This document shows positions 18,168 through 27,666 of a DNA stretch of 64,000 nucleotides, in pieces. Positions within the stretch are counted from its first letter, which is position 1. Each line of letters opens with the position of its first letter. The translations under genes were made by a program, and so were the position numbers. Source of the DNA: Candidatus Kryptoniota bacterium (GTDB taxonomy: Bacteria > Bacteroidota > Ignavibacteria > Kryptoniales > Kryptoniaceae); contig CALJEK010000025.1 of the NCBI GenBank assembly GCA_938074445.1, forward strand, positions 22,462 through 86,461. The letters run 5' to 3'. Below the pieces are notes generated by a model. That model ran no database searches. It had not been told where the DNA came from and worked only from the letters and a program-made list of their open reading frames with translations.

Positions 18168-19052
18168 ATGCGAAGATTGCAAGTTGAAAAAGTCAAGATT
18201 TCGATGCTTCTAATCTCTCTTTTACTTAACGCTTGCAGTGTTCAAAGAATGGCGATAAAATATGCTTCAGGTATATTCGATGCCGGGGTAAAAGCAATAT
18301 TTAGTGAAACGGACTACGAAATTGCAAAATCAAGCATACCGGCAAACCTCAAGCTTCTTGAGGCAATTTACAATGTCGACCCCAAAAATGAAAAAATCGT
18401 GATCTTATTGATACAGGGATACACTGGATATGCCATGGGATTTGTCGAGGATGAAAACCCACAGAGAGCAAAATTACTTTACAAAAGAGCTTTTGAATTT
18501 GGGTTAAATTATCTTAAAGTGAAAAATAAAAAATTCGCTGAAAACTTTGACGCTGAGTTCGAAAAATTTGAAAAAGTGTTAAAAAATGATTTCACCAAGA
18601 AAGACGTCCCAATTTTACTCTGGACAGCGATGGCATGGGGAAGCTATGTCAACTTAAGCAGAGATGACCCCGATGCAATCGGACAAATCCCGAAGATTGA
18701 AACAATGGTTAAACGAACAATCGAACTTGACGAAAATTACTTCTATGGCTCTGGAAGTATGTTCCTTGGTGTAATGCTTTCTGCAAGACCTAAAATGTTC
18801 GGCGGTGACCCAGAAAAAGGGAAGGAATATTTTGAAAAATGTATAAAAATTTCCGAAGGCAAATATCTCTTACCCTATGTCTTCTACGCGAGATACTATG
18901 CTGTTCAAGTCCAAGACAAAGAGTTGTTTGAAAAACTTTTAAACTATGTGATCGACTCACCAGTTGAGTTTCTAAAGGACGCAGAACTTCTCAATGTAAT
19001 CGCCAAGAAAAAAGCAGAAAAATTTAAAGGCATAATCGATGAATTATTTTAA
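18168..19052 (+). CDS. TRAP transporter TatT component family lipoprotein
   Basis: A 294-residue protein with a signal sequence ending in a lipobox (SLLLNAC). The mature part is helical with repeated TPR-like hairpins; the segment TMVKRTIELDENYFYGSGSMFLG and the PKMFGGDPEKGKEYFEKC repeat are typical of the TatT family. In Treponema pallidum the TatT homologue is a trimeric lipoprotein that partners the TRAP substrate-binding protein. Here dctP-, dctQ- and dctM-like genes follow directly, supporting the same role. The start is the ATG at 18168, which gives a rather long, charged n-region of 11 residues. The substrate is unknown. Confidence 0.88.
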   Translation: MRRLQVEKVKISMLLISLLLNACSVQRMAIKYASGIFDAGVKAIFSETDYEIAKSSIPANLKLLEAIYNVDPKNEKIVILLIQGYTGYAMGFVEDENPQRAKLLYKRAFEFGLNYLKVKNKKFAENFDAEFEKFEKVLKNDFTKKDVPILLWTAMAWGSYVNLSRDDPDAIGQIPKIETMVKRTIELDENYFYGSGSMFLGVMLSARPKMFGGDPEKGKEYFEKCIKISEGKYLLPYVFYARYYAVQVQDKELFEKLLNYVIDSPVEFLKDAELLNVIAKKKAEKFKGIIDELF

Positions 19053-19070
19053 ACAAAAAGAACAAGTAGG

Positions 19071-20072
19071 ATGAAAAAAATTTTGCTTATTCTCCTGTCC
19101 CTTAATTTTGCCTTATCACAAGAATATCTCATAAAAATTGCAACTATTGCTCCAGATGGAAGCACCTGGGTGAATGTTCTGCGTGAATATGATGCTCAAA
19201 TAAGAAAAGAAAGCAATGGAAGAATTGGATTTAAAATCTACGCTGGTGGCGTGGCTGGGGATGAAATCGATGTTTTAAGGAAAATTCGAATAGGACAATA
19301 TCACGCTGGCGGGTTCACTGGGGTTGGCATCGGCGAAATCGCACCAAATGTTAGAATCCTTGATTCTCCATTCCTTTTTAAAAATTATGATGAGGTTGAC
19401 TACATATATAAAAAATTCAACGATGAACTTGAAAGAGAAATTGAAAAAGGTGGCTTCGTCCTGCTTGGATGGGCTGAGGTCGGCTTCGTTTATACGTTCA
19501 CAAAAACCCCGATCTATGGGATTGAAGATTTAAAGAAAATTAAAATGTGGGCATGGCAAGGCGACCCAATCGCAGAAGCTGCATATAAAGTCATAGGTGT
19601 AACACCTATTCCACTATCCATCACCGAGGTTTTGACCTCACTTCAAACAGGTTTAATCGAAGGCGTTTACGGTTCCCCACTTGCAATTCTTGCAACACAA
19701 TGGTTTACAAAGGTCAAATATATGCACAATGTCCCCCTAACAGATGCCTCAGGTGCGCTCTTAATTTCCAAAAGATATTTTGATTCGCTTCCGAAAGATT
19801 TACAAGAAATCCTCCTGCGAAATGGCAGAAAATATATGAGAAAACTTGTTGAACTATCAAGAGAAGAAAATCAAAAAGCAATTGAAACGCTAAAGAAAAA
19901 CGGCATAATCATCACAAATCCACCTTCTAAAAAACTTCTCGAGGAATATGACGAAATAGGAAAAAAAGCAAGAAGAATGCTTGTCGGAAAATTATTCAGT
20001 GAAGAATGGCTCAACAAAATCGAAAAAGCACTCGAAGAATATCGGCAAACAAACCCAAAAACATCAAATTAG
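19071..20072 (+). CDS. TRAP transporter substrate-binding protein (DctP family)
   Basis: A 333-residue periplasmic binding protein with a signal peptide ending near ALSQ. The DctP fold is recognisable: IKIATIAPDGSTW at the N-terminus, GRIGFKIYAGGVAGDE, and the hinge region IKMWAWQGDPIAEAAYKVIG followed by PLSITEVLTSLQTGLIEG. The arginine that usually contacts a ligand carboxylate is not clearly placed here, so the ligand may not be a simple C4-dicarboxylate. The gene lies 18 bp after the TatT gene and abuts dctQ. It captures substrate and delivers it to the QM permease. Confidence 0.92.
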   Translation: MKKILLILLSLNFALSQEYLIKIATIAPDGSTWVNVLREYDAQIRKESNGRIGFKIYAGGVAGDEIDVLRKIRIGQYHAGGFTGVGIGEIAPNVRILDSPFLFKNYDEVDYIYKKFNDELEREIEKGGFVLLGWAEVGFVYTFTKTPIYGIEDLKKIKMWAWQGDPIAEAAYKVIGVTPIPLSITEVLTSLQTGLIEGVYGSPLAILATQWFTKVKYMHNVPLTDASGALLISKRYFDSLPKDLQEILLRNGRKYMRKLVELSREENQKAIETLKKNGIIITNPPSKKLLEEYDEIGKKARRMLVGKLFSEEWLNKIEKALEEYRQTNPKTSN

Positions 20073-20558
20073 ATGAAATTTTTAAACTTGATTGATAAAA
20101 TTATCGCAAAAATCGAACTGATCGCTTTGATGGTGCTTCTCTCTTTGATGGTAATTATCAGCTTCGCTCAAGTTGTGCTAAGAAATATATTTGAAACAGG
20201 AATATCATGGGCTGATCCAATGCTAAGATATGCCGTTTTATGGCTTGCCTTCATTGGAGCATCAGTGGCAACACAAGAGAACAGACATATCAATATCGAT
20301 GTTCTAACACGATTGCTTCCCCCAAAGCTGAAAAAGATAGCATCCATTTTAACTAATTTCTTTGCTCTTTCAGTTTGCTTAATTTTACTTAAATCCTCAA
20401 TCGACTTCATAAAAATAGAGATGGAATTCCAGCGCGAAATCTTCTTGGGATTCAAAAATTGGATGCTTGAAATGATCATACCTATAGGATTTTCCATGAT
20501 GAGTTTAAGATTTTTGTTCAACATTGCGAAACTAATCTTTGTTAAAAACATTTTTTGA
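20073..20558 (+). CDS. TRAP transporter small permease subunit (DctQ family)
   Basis: A 161-residue membrane protein with four hydrophobic segments. The segment VVLRNIFETGISWADPMLRYAVLW has the conserved W-(A/E)-x(2-3)-R pattern between helices 1 and 2 of DctQ proteins, and ATQENRHINID is the following conserved loop. It pairs with the large permease to form the Na+-coupled membrane complex. Its start codon directly follows the dctP stop, so translation is probably coupled. The ATG of the large permease lies 7 bp past its stop. Confidence 0.92.
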   Translation: MKFLNLIDKIIAKIELIALMVLLSLMVIISFAQVVLRNIFETGISWADPMLRYAVLWLAFIGASVATQENRHINIDVLTRLLPPKLKKIASILTNFFALSVCLILLKSSIDFIKIEMEFQREIFLGFKNWMLEMIIPIGFSMMSLRFLFNIAKLIFVKNIF

Positions 20559-20565
20559 ATGGCAA

Positions 20566-21831
20566 ATGCTCAACTTTTTCTTGCTCCTTCTTTTCATTCT
20601 CTTCGCTCTTTTCAGAACGCCTCTTTTCGCCGTTATATCCGCAATCGCAATTTTAAGTTTTCTTTCTATAGGGACAGATCTATCTGCAATTATAATTGAA
20701 ATGCTTCGCCTTGCGAACACTTCAACGTTGATCGCCATACCACTCTTTACATTTGCCGGATATATCCTTGCCGAAAGCAATACGCCAAGACGACTTGTCA
20801 ATTTCACACAAGCGGTATTTGGGTGGATTCCCGGAGGACTTGCGATTGTCGTCTTGATATCGTGCGCTATATTTACTGCCTTTACCGGCGCCTCTGGAAT
20901 TACAATCGTCGCATTAGGAGGACTTGTCCTCCCAGCACTTATAAAGGGAAATTACTCCGAGAAATTCTCGCTTGGACTTGTAACAACATCTGGAAGTTTG
21001 GGATTGCTTTTTCCACCCAGCTTGCCGTTAATTCTATACGCTTTGGTAGCACAAGTTGATGTTGACAAACTTTTCATCGCTGGAATTTTACCCGGAATTT
21101 TGCTCATATTTCTGCTTTCAATATACAGCGTTGCAAAAAACTACAAAATAATTCAAACTCAAAAGTTCTCGCTCCAAAACTTGTGGCATGCAACAATCGA
21201 TGCGATTTGGGAAATCCCTTTGCCAATTTTGATAATTGGTGGAATCTATGCGGGGTTCTTCACCGTGATAGAAGCAGCTGCAATAACTGCTGTCTATGTT
21301 TTCATAGTTGAGTTCTTTATCTACAAAGATTTAAACATCAAAAAAGACATCCCCAGAATAGTGAAAGAAAGTATGATCCTTGTAGGGGGAATACTGATAA
21401 TTCTCGCCTCTGCCCTCGGCTTAACAAGTTATTTGATAGATGAACAAGTCCCGATGAAAATTTTCGCATTTATTCAAAAATACATTTCAAATAAATACGC
21501 TTTTTTACTTTTGCTCAACCTTTTTCTACTTATAGTTGGAATGCTTATGGACATCTTTTCGGCGATAATCGTTGTCGTCCCAATTATAACTCCAATCGCT
21601 CGTGAATTTGGCATTGACCCAATTCATCTTGGAATAATTTTTCTGACAAACCTTGAGATAGGCTATCTCACCCCACCAGTCGGATTGAACCTTTTTATAT
21701 CAAGTTTCAGATTTGAGAAGCCAATAATTAAAATTTACCTTTCGACACTACCATTTATCTTGATACTCTTCATTGCACTGCTTTTGATAACTTACATTCC
21801 AGAAATATCCCTGTTTCTGCTGAGAAGATAA
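20566..21831 (+). CDS. TRAP transporter large permease subunit (DctM family)
   Basis: A 421-residue protein from the ATG at 20566, with about twelve membrane helices. Characteristic segments are IPLFTFAGYILAES, FTAFTGASGITIVALGG, SGSLGLLFPPSLPLILYA and the C-terminal LEIGYLTPPVGLNLF. These two repeated hairpin motifs build the substrate and sodium sites of the elevator-type transporter. The reading frame extends to a TTG at 20539 inside dctQ, but the ATG gives the usual N-terminus and sits just past the dctQ stop. The operon then ends, converging on the subtilase gene 2 bp away with no visible terminator hairpin. Confidence 0.94.
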   Translation: MLNFFLLLLFILFALFRTPLFAVISAIAILSFLSIGTDLSAIIIEMLRLANTSTLIAIPLFTFAGYILAESNTPRRLVNFTQAVFGWIPGGLAIVVLISCAIFTAFTGASGITIVALGGLVLPALIKGNYSEKFSLGLVTTSGSLGLLFPPSLPLILYALVAQVDVDKLFIAGILPGILLIFLLSIYSVAKNYKIIQTQKFSLQNLWHATIDAIWEIPLPILIIGGIYAGFFTVIEAAAITAVYVFIVEFFIYKDLNIKKDIPRIVKESMILVGGILIILASALGLTSYLIDEQVPMKIFAFIQKYISNKYAFLLLLNLFLLIVGMLMDIFSAIIVVVPIITPIAREFGIDPIHLGIIFLTNLEIGYLTPPVGLNLFISSFRFEKPIIKIYLSTLPFILILFIALLLITYIPEISLFLLRR

Positions 21832-21833
21832 GT

Positions 21834-24755
21834 TTACTTTATTAGAACCATTTTTTTACTATCCTGAAACTCATCAGCTCTAACCCTATAAATATAAACT
21901 CCACTTGGAAGCCCATCCGCTTTGAATTTAACCACCTTTTCACCTGCTTCAAATCTTTCACCTTGAACAAGTGTCTTAACTTTTCTACCAAGCAAGTCGA
22001 AAACCTCAACCGTTACATTCGCTGACCTCGGCAGAGCAAATTTTATGTTCGTTTCAATATTGAATGGATTTGGATAATTTTGATACAAAACAAATTTATC
22101 TGGAATTAAACCACCGATGCCGGTATCATTTATAATTTGTTCCCATCTTTCTCTTGCCCTCAAAACTGCACTTCTTAAGACTCGCAAGCTATCCCCACAA
22201 ATAATTGCAAAACCAAGCTTTAGCGTGTCTCCATTTCTTAGAGATGAAGAGCCACCAGAAATCACCACAGATACATCCCCAGCACCCGCTGAATTTCTCT
22301 TAACACCTTTAAAACTTAACGCTTCCCATTTCTCAGATTTGGTAAAGCCATCATATATGCCCCAAAAATTATCCCCAGCATTATTTATGAACCATATTCC
22401 TTGTTCATTCCCGCTAACAAGTGCTATACCCGTGAGCGTCTTTTCACCATTTGGATCAGCATCGTATACGTAGACAAAATTTCCAATTGCATCATATAAA
22501 ATTACATTATCATATGCGCTCCCAAGATCAAAATCAAGAAACAATCCAGCCCTGAAGTTTTGATAATCTACACCCGACCTGTTGACTATTGAATACTTTA
22601 ACAGCACGAAATTCATATCATCAAAGGTTTGATCGAAAGCAAAACTATTTAACAAAACTTCAATCCCAAGTAAGTTTTGCGCTGGCGCAAGAGAATCAGT
22701 AAAAACCGAAAAACCATCCTGTGCCGAGATTATACCAGGGGTTTTAAGATAAAAAGATTTCCTCACTGAAAAATCATTTCTTTGCTTATGACCCGTTTCA
22801 TCTCTCGCAACATCAACAATTTTAGAACTGCTTATACCCGCCATGAAAGCCCCCTCAAAAAGCAAGTTGTTCCCGCCTCGGTAGATTAAACCCTTCCCCT
22901 GTGTATTCGACGGGTAATCGTTAAAGCCAAAATTTCCACGACTTGTTATTGTCAAAGTTATAAAATTCGCATTATGCTCCCTGAATGTAGGTCTGACAAA
23001 GACTTTGAAATATACAAAATCATTATATGAACCGGCGGAAATTTTAATGATAAATTCAACTGTGTAGTTCTCAGGCGTATTGGGCAAAATTTGAAATTTA
23101 AATGGCTCGTCCAAATTGCTCTTTGACTGCAAAGTTCCAAGATAACCGATTGTAAAAGTTCCATTTATTATCTGAACATAAGGATCAGAAGTTTCAAATC
23201 GGGCAATGAGATTTGAAGCGGGCTCAAGATAATTTTTAAAAATTCCTTTAACCTGAATTACTTCTCCGGGATCAATTGCACCATCTTTATTTCCAAGTGA
23301 ATCGTCAACAGTAAAATCTTCGAATCTAACCGCTGGGGAATTAACCGTCAAAGCCCTATATGCATTAACACGACCATAGCCAAGCTTGTAACGGTAATTT
23401 GGATTTTTATTGTCAATTGGATCAGCTGTAACCCTTATTTTTTCAGCAACTTGATCTGGAGTTAAATTTGGGAATTTAGCTCTAACAAGTCCAGCAATAC
23501 CAGCAACAAGGGGACTTGCCATCGATGTCCCCGTCAAATTTGTATAAGTGTTGTCATACCAAGTATTGAAGATTCCTCCATCGATGAAGAAAACTCCACC
23601 GGGAGCACATACATCTACTGTTTCACCAAAATTTGAATATCCAGCTTTAACATCGTTTGAATCAACAGAAGCAACACTTAAAACATGCTTATATCCAGAT
23701 GGAGCATGAAACTCATCACTTCTACTGTTTCCCGCTGCTGCTACCACAAGTGCTCCTTTTGAAGTTGCATAATTTATTATTTCCTGCTCAAACATTGAGG
23801 CTCCACCGCTTCCCCAACTGCAATTTATAATTTTCGCACCATTGTCAACCGCATAAACAATTCCCTGATACCCATAGTAGATCAAATTATTCGGATCATC
23901 ATCTATAGAAGCCTTAACAGCCATAATTTTACATTTAAAACCAGCGCCTGCAACTCCTATTCCATTATTTGTCACAGCGGAAGCAATGCCCGCAACATGA
24001 GTGCCATGAACGGGCTTTTTCTCACTTGGATCGTTATCCTGCTTCGATCTTTGATTGTTAAAATTATCTTTCCCACCAAAGTCCCAACCGATAAAATCAT
24101 CGATATAACCGTTGCCATCATCGTCAATCCCGTTGCCCGGGATTTCCTTCCAATTCCGCCATATATTCTCAGCGAGGTCTGGATGATCAAGGTCGACTCC
24201 TGTATCAACTATTCCAATTACAACATTTGTATCACCCTGAGATAAATCCCACGCAAGCGGTATCTCAACTTTTCTAAGATACCACTGCTTTATGTCGAAA
24301 TACGGATCGTTCGGGATGAAATGTGGTCTATGAATATAGTGAGGCTCTGCGTATTCAATATACTTAAGTTGGGATAGCTTTGAAACGACGAAATCAACGC
24401 TCATCATTTCCGGAAAACGAACAATATAAAATAAACTTAAATCCGGCTCGCCCCTTTTTAATAGACCACCCTCATGATTTGGAAACATTTTTTCGATAGA
24501 CTTTATCCCAAGTTTGACCGAGACATCGTTGAATTCATCTATTTCAACTTTGTTTAAAGCGAGCCGATTCTTATATTCAGGCTTAAACTTAACAATGGCG
24601 ATTCCAGGGATAAACAAACGCTCTTTATCGTTGCGCTGGTAATAAATCTTGTTTATCGTAAGTCCAGCAAGAGTAAAATCATCTCTATCGTGATAAAAAA
24701 TTGGGGTAACCAAAATTGTAAATAAGCAAAAGGAAAACAACAAAACAATTCGCAT
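21834..24755 (-). CDS. Secreted subtilisin-like protease (S8) with type IX secretion sorting domain
   Basis: A 973-residue secreted protease from the ATG at 24755; a TTG eight codons upstream gives a poorer signal peptide. Order: signal peptide, an inhibitory prodomain (to about 150), an S8 domain with Asp184 (VDTGVD), His250 (HGTH), oxyanion Asn343 (AAAGN) and Ser411 (GTSMASP), a CARDB-like/beta-sandwich middle region, and a C-terminal module starting NYPNPFN and ending KKMVLIK. That last module is the type A sorting domain of the type IX system, removed after outer-membrane export. An EF-hand-like acidic loop (DDDGNGYIDD) in the catalytic domain may bind calcium. The gene probably serves extracellular protein degradation. 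Confidence 0.93.
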   Translation of the reverse strand: MRIVLLFSFCLFTILVTPIFYHDRDDFTLAGLTINKIYYQRNDKERLFIPGIAIVKFKPEYKNRLALNKVEIDEFNDVSVKLGIKSIEKMFPNHEGGLLKRGEPDLSLFYIVRFPEMMSVDFVVSKLSQLKYIEYAEPHYIHRPHFIPNDPYFDIKQWYLRKVEIPLAWDLSQGDTNVVIGIVDTGVDLDHPDLAENIWRNWKEIPGNGIDDDGNGYIDDFIGWDFGGKDNFNNQRSKQDNDPSEKKPVHGTHVAGIASAVTNNGIGVAGAGFKCKIMAVKASIDDDPNNLIYYGYQGIVYAVDNGAKIINCSWGSGGASMFEQEIINYATSKGALVVAAAGNSRSDEFHAPSGYKHVLSVASVDSNDVKAGYSNFGETVDVCAPGGVFFIDGGIFNTWYDNTYTNLTGTSMASPLVAGIAGLVRAKFPNLTPDQVAEKIRVTADPIDNKNPNYRYKLGYGRVNAYRALTVNSPAVRFEDFTVDDSLGNKDGAIDPGEVIQVKGIFKNYLEPASNLIARFETSDPYVQIINGTFTIGYLGTLQSKSNLDEPFKFQILPNTPENYTVEFIIKISAGSYNDFVYFKVFVRPTFREHNANFITLTITSRGNFGFNDYPSNTQGKGLIYRGGNNLLFEGAFMAGISSSKIVDVARDETGHKQRNDFSVRKSFYLKTPGIISAQDGFSVFTDSLAPAQNLLGIEVLLNSFAFDQTFDDMNFVLLKYSIVNRSGVDYQNFRAGLFLDFDLGSAYDNVILYDAIGNFVYVYDADPNGEKTLTGIALVSGNEQGIWFINNAGDNFWGIYDGFTKSEKWEALSFKGVKRNSAGAGDVSVVISGGSSSLRNGDTLKLGFAIICGDSLRVLRSAVLRARERWEQIINDTGIGGLIPDKFVLYQNYPNPFNIETNIKFALPRSANVTVEVFDLLGRKVKTLVQGERFEAGEKVVKFKADGLPSGVYIYRVRADEFQDSKKMVLIK

Positions 24756-24790
24756 AGCTAAGTGAACCTTTTTTATCAAGGAATTCTCAA

Positions 24791-24822
24791 CGCTTCTTGA
24801 GCCAACGCAATCTCAAGAAGCG
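24791..24822 (-). other. Perfect hairpin downstream of DUF6588-like gene
   Basis: An 11-bp perfect stem (CGCTTCTTGAG/CTCAAGAAGCG, loop of 10) lies 15 bp past the stop of the gene ending at 24837. The T tract is missing, so it may be an RNA end-protecting hairpin or a weak terminator before the subtilase gene. Confidence 0.55.
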
Positions 24823-24836
24823 CTCCACTTTAAAAT

Positions 24837-25715
24837 TTAAAATGAGAGACCAAAACCTGCCGAAAGAACATTGACGCTCCCAACGGAATAATCAACGTTC
24901 AAGTCAAAAATTGCAAACCCTAATTTAACCCCAGCAGTCGCTCTAAAATTATTTTTACCCTTCAAACTCAAACTTATTTCTTGAGCCGTTCCAATTGGTG
25001 GTTTATACGAATAATTTATATCCGCCGAAAACGTTTCGTAACCAGCGCCTCCATAAAGTGTAAAGAAGATAAAACTTTTACTGATATGAACGTTAGCACT
25101 TAAAGCAGTCGCTTTAAGATAATTTCCAACCTTTAATTGCTGATACGTACCCTGAATCGCAACATTTATTGGAAACATCGGTATATATTGACTTATACTA
25201 TGTCCCAAACCAACACCAAGCAGATTCACACTCCCAACGTCATCATTAATTTTAATCGATGGAACAAATCTAACGAGAAGTTCCGAATTCATAGTTGATA
25301 TAGCAACTTGGGGAACAGCGAGTGGAACAAGTTTTAAACCAATTCCACCTGGTAAATTGACATCTTGAAGATTTTTATATTTCGTCCTCGCTCCACCATC
25401 TTTGTCGCCAAAAACTGTCGCAGTTACAACTCTTGAAGGATTATAATCCGAGCCGAGTTCAGCTGTAAAACTTTTCATCGACGATGGGACGAAAACAGCC
25501 ATCCCCTTAACGCCGATATAAAATCCAAAAAATTTGCTCATAGATGCAGTATGATAAAGCCCGGAATTTAAATTCGCCCCCATCACATCAACAAGCGGTT
25601 GAATATAACCTTTAACAGCGGATTCCGGGAATTTCATAAGATTTTGATCGACTTGTGAAAAAGCGATGCTCGAAAAAACGAAAAGAATTCCGACCAAAAT
25701 AACTAATTTTCTCAT
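24837..25715 (-). CDS. DUF6588-like outer-membrane protein
   Basis: A 292-residue protein with a signal peptide ending at SIAFSQ. A barrel-like series of alternating strands follows, with C-terminal VNVLSAGFGLSF ending in phenylalanine, the usual outer-membrane sorting end. The segment VMGANLNSGLYHTASMSKFFGFYIGVKG resembles the DUF6588 family of Bacteroidetes-type genomes. The ATG has a strong AAGGAGA ribosome site, suggesting high expression. It follows the polyprenyl synthetase gene by 22 bp. I know no established function for this family; a structural or porin-like barrel is the most I would infer. Confidence 0.7.
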   Translation of the reverse strand: MRKLVILVGILFVFSSIAFSQVDQNLMKFPESAVKGYIQPLVDVMGANLNSGLYHTASMSKFFGFYIGVKGMAVFVPSSMKSFTAELGSDYNPSRVVTATVFGDKDGGARTKYKNLQDVNLPGGIGLKLVPLAVPQVAISTMNSELLVRFVPSIKINDDVGSVNLLGVGLGHSISQYIPMFPINVAIQGTYQQLKVGNYLKATALSANVHISKSFIFFTLYGGAGYETFSADINYSYKPPIGTAQEISLSLKGKNNFRATAGVKLGFAIFDLNVDYSVGSVNVLSAGFGLSF

Positions 25716-25737
25716 TTTTGTCTCCTTATTTATGTTT

Positions 25738-26709
25738 TTAACTTACCCTTTCAAGAACAAAATCAGCAAGTTTAAGTAAAGCCGTCTTCGCCGGCGAATC
25801 CGAAAAATCAGATATTAAATATTTTGCTTTCTCAAGATATTCTTCAGCAACCTTCAATGTGTAGTCGATGCCTCCATAACTCTTAACAAAATCAATCACA
25901 TAAAAAATATCTTTACTTCTCGGATTATTTTTTATGATCTTCATCACACGACGGGATTCCTTACGAGATGAATTTTTCAAAGCATAGATTAAAGGCAGGG
26001 TTATTTTCCCATCCTTTATATCCGAACCAATTGGCTTGCCAGTGAGGCTGGTCTCACCCATATAATCAAGCAAATCGTCGCGCAATTGAAAAGCAACCCC
26101 AAGATTTTCACCAAAATTTTTAAGTTTATGCAACACAATTTCATCATCTGTTGTGCTTGCTGCGCCAAGTTCACAACATGCCGAAATTAAAGAGGCAGTT
26201 TTATTCGAAATTATCTCAAAATATATACCTTCGTCAAAGCTGTTTGACGCAGCGCTTTGAATCTCAAGCAGCTCCCCTTCGCTCATTCTCCGCACCGCTT
26301 CGCTCGTTATATGAAGAAACCTATATTCCTTATGTCTCAAGGACAAAAGCAAACCTTGGGCGAGAAAAAAATCACCAACGAGAACAGCAACTTTATTCCC
26401 CCAAATTGCATTTAACGATGGGAAACCACGCCTCATATCCGATTCATCGACAACATCATCATGAATAAGCGTTGCTGTGTGAAGAAGCTCAACAAGGGTG
26501 GCTGCGTGAAATGTGGATTCATTTATATCGCCAACAAGCTTCGCACTTAAAAAAACAAGCGTCGGTCTTATCCTCTTGCCCTTTTGCCTTAAAATATAGT
26601 GGGAAATTATGTTAAGAAGTTTAACCTTTGAAAACATCGCCTTTTTAAAAGAATGCTCGAATTCCAGCAGTTCTGTTTTTATAGGTTGTATTATCTCATT
26701 TAAATTCAC
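25738..26709 (-). CDS. Polyprenyl diphosphate synthase
   Basis: A long-chain trans-prenyltransferase of about 323 residues that extends allylic diphosphates with IPP, giving the side chain of menaquinone or a similar quinone. The first aspartate-rich motif is HDDVVDESD and the second is RDDLLDY; KRIRPTLVFLSAKL is the conserved substrate-binding segment. The open frame runs to a TTG at 26805, but that would overlap tatC by 77 bp. I prefer the GTG at 26709, 19 bp past the tatC stop, which puts the N-terminus at a normal distance from the first motif. Chain length cannot be assigned by eye. Confidence 0.9.
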   Translation of the reverse strand: MNLNEIIQPIKTELLEFEHSFKKAMFSKVKLLNIISHYILRQKGKRIRPTLVFLSAKLVGDINESTFHAATLVELLHTATLIHDDVVDESDMRRGFPSLNAIWGNKVAVLVGDFFLAQGLLLSLRHKEYRFLHITSEAVRRMSEGELLEIQSAASNSFDEGIYFEIISNKTASLISACCELGAASTTDDEIVLHKLKNFGENLGVAFQLRDDLLDYMGETSLTGKPIGSDIKDGKITLPLIYALKNSSRKESRRVMKIIKNNPRSKDIFYVIDFVKSYGGIDYTLKVAEEYLEKAKYLISDFSDSPAKTALLKLADFVLERVS

Positions 26710-26728
26710 AACTTCAACTGTTTTTGTT

Positions 26729-27499
26729 TTAAAATTTTGGTTTTTTACCTGTAAGTTGAACAACAAATATGCTAAGTTCATAAAGCAGATAAAGAGGGAT
26801 CGCAAGTGTTGCTTGACTTGCGATGTCAGGTCCCGGGGTCAAAACTGCAGCCAATATCAAAATCACAACAATCGCATGCTTTCTATAATGTCTCATAAAA
26901 GCAGGGGTCAAAATCCCAATTCTGCCGAGAAAAAAAGAAAGCATCGGGAGTTCAAACACAATCCCAGAAGCAAGTATAAGCCCGATAACAAAACTCATGT
27001 ATTCATTTATAGCAATTATATTTTGAATTTCCTTGCTCCCAAACCCAGCAAAAAATTTCAAAGAAACGGGAAGAAGGATAAAGTATGCAAAAATTATCCC
27101 CGCAAAAAAACACAAAGATGAAAAAGCTACTATCCATAAAACATATTTTTTTTCACGTGGCAATAAACCCGGTTCAACAAACTTCCAAAACTGGTAAAGC
27201 GTAAACGGCAAACTCAAAACAAAACCAGAAATGACAACTACCTGCATATAGAGCATAAACTGACCATAGGGCTTAAGATTTTGGAGCTCAAACCCCGCCT
27301 TCTTGGCTGGCACAATTAAAATACCATTGACTATGACATCGCTAAAAAAAGCGCAAACTATAACTCCCACTACAATTCCAAGCAATGCCTTTATAATCCT
27401 TTCCCTTAACTCCTCAAGATGCTCCCAAAATGTCATCTCCTTCTCATAAACTTCGGAATCTTTCCGAGCTTCCACATCTTTCATGTAAACTTCGCTCAT
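26729..27499 (-). CDS. tatC: Twin-arginine translocase subunit TatC
   Basis: A 256-residue inner-membrane protein with six hydrophobic segments. The conserved cytoplasmic start MTFWEHLEELRERI, the loop FEPGLLPREKKY-like segment (here VEPGLLPREKKY) and RKHAIVVILILAAVLTPGPD are diagnostic of TatC, the receptor for twin-arginine signal peptides that exports folded proteins. An N-terminal extension of about 20 charged residues precedes the usual start. TatA/TatB genes are not in the window. It is first of three minus-strand genes and is divergent from the GH57 gene. Confidence 0.96.
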   Translation of the reverse strand: MSEVYMKDVEARKDSEVYEKEMTFWEHLEELRERIIKALLGIVVGVIVCAFFSDVIVNGILIVPAKKAGFELQNLKPYGQFMLYMQVVVISGFVLSLPFTLYQFWKFVEPGLLPREKKYVLWIVAFSSLCFFAGIIFAYFILLPVSLKFFAGFGSKEIQNIIAINEYMSFVIGLILASGIVFELPMLSFFLGRIGILTPAFMRHYRKHAIVVILILAAVLTPGPDIASQATLAIPLYLLYELSIFVVQLTGKKPKF

Positions 27500-27666
27500 A
27501 AAATATCAATTTTTTCATCAAAAACTTTTTGATAAGTTAAGCAATTAAAGACTTAAAATCAACTTAAATTCAAAACCCCCTCAAATGAATCAAACCAATT
27601 TTGAGCAATGCGCTTAATTTTTTAATTTAAATTCGTTCCAACGACACAAAATAAAAAGGATGACAA

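Noticed and set aside
26710..26805. Upstream TTG extension of the polyprenyl synthase
   Set aside because: It would overlap tatC by 77 bp and adds residues unlike the family; a GTG at 26709 fits better.
27580..27660. Promoter TTGAGC with TAATTT before the GH57 gene
   Set aside because: Spacing of 16 and weak boxes in an AT-rich stretch; not distinguishable from chance.
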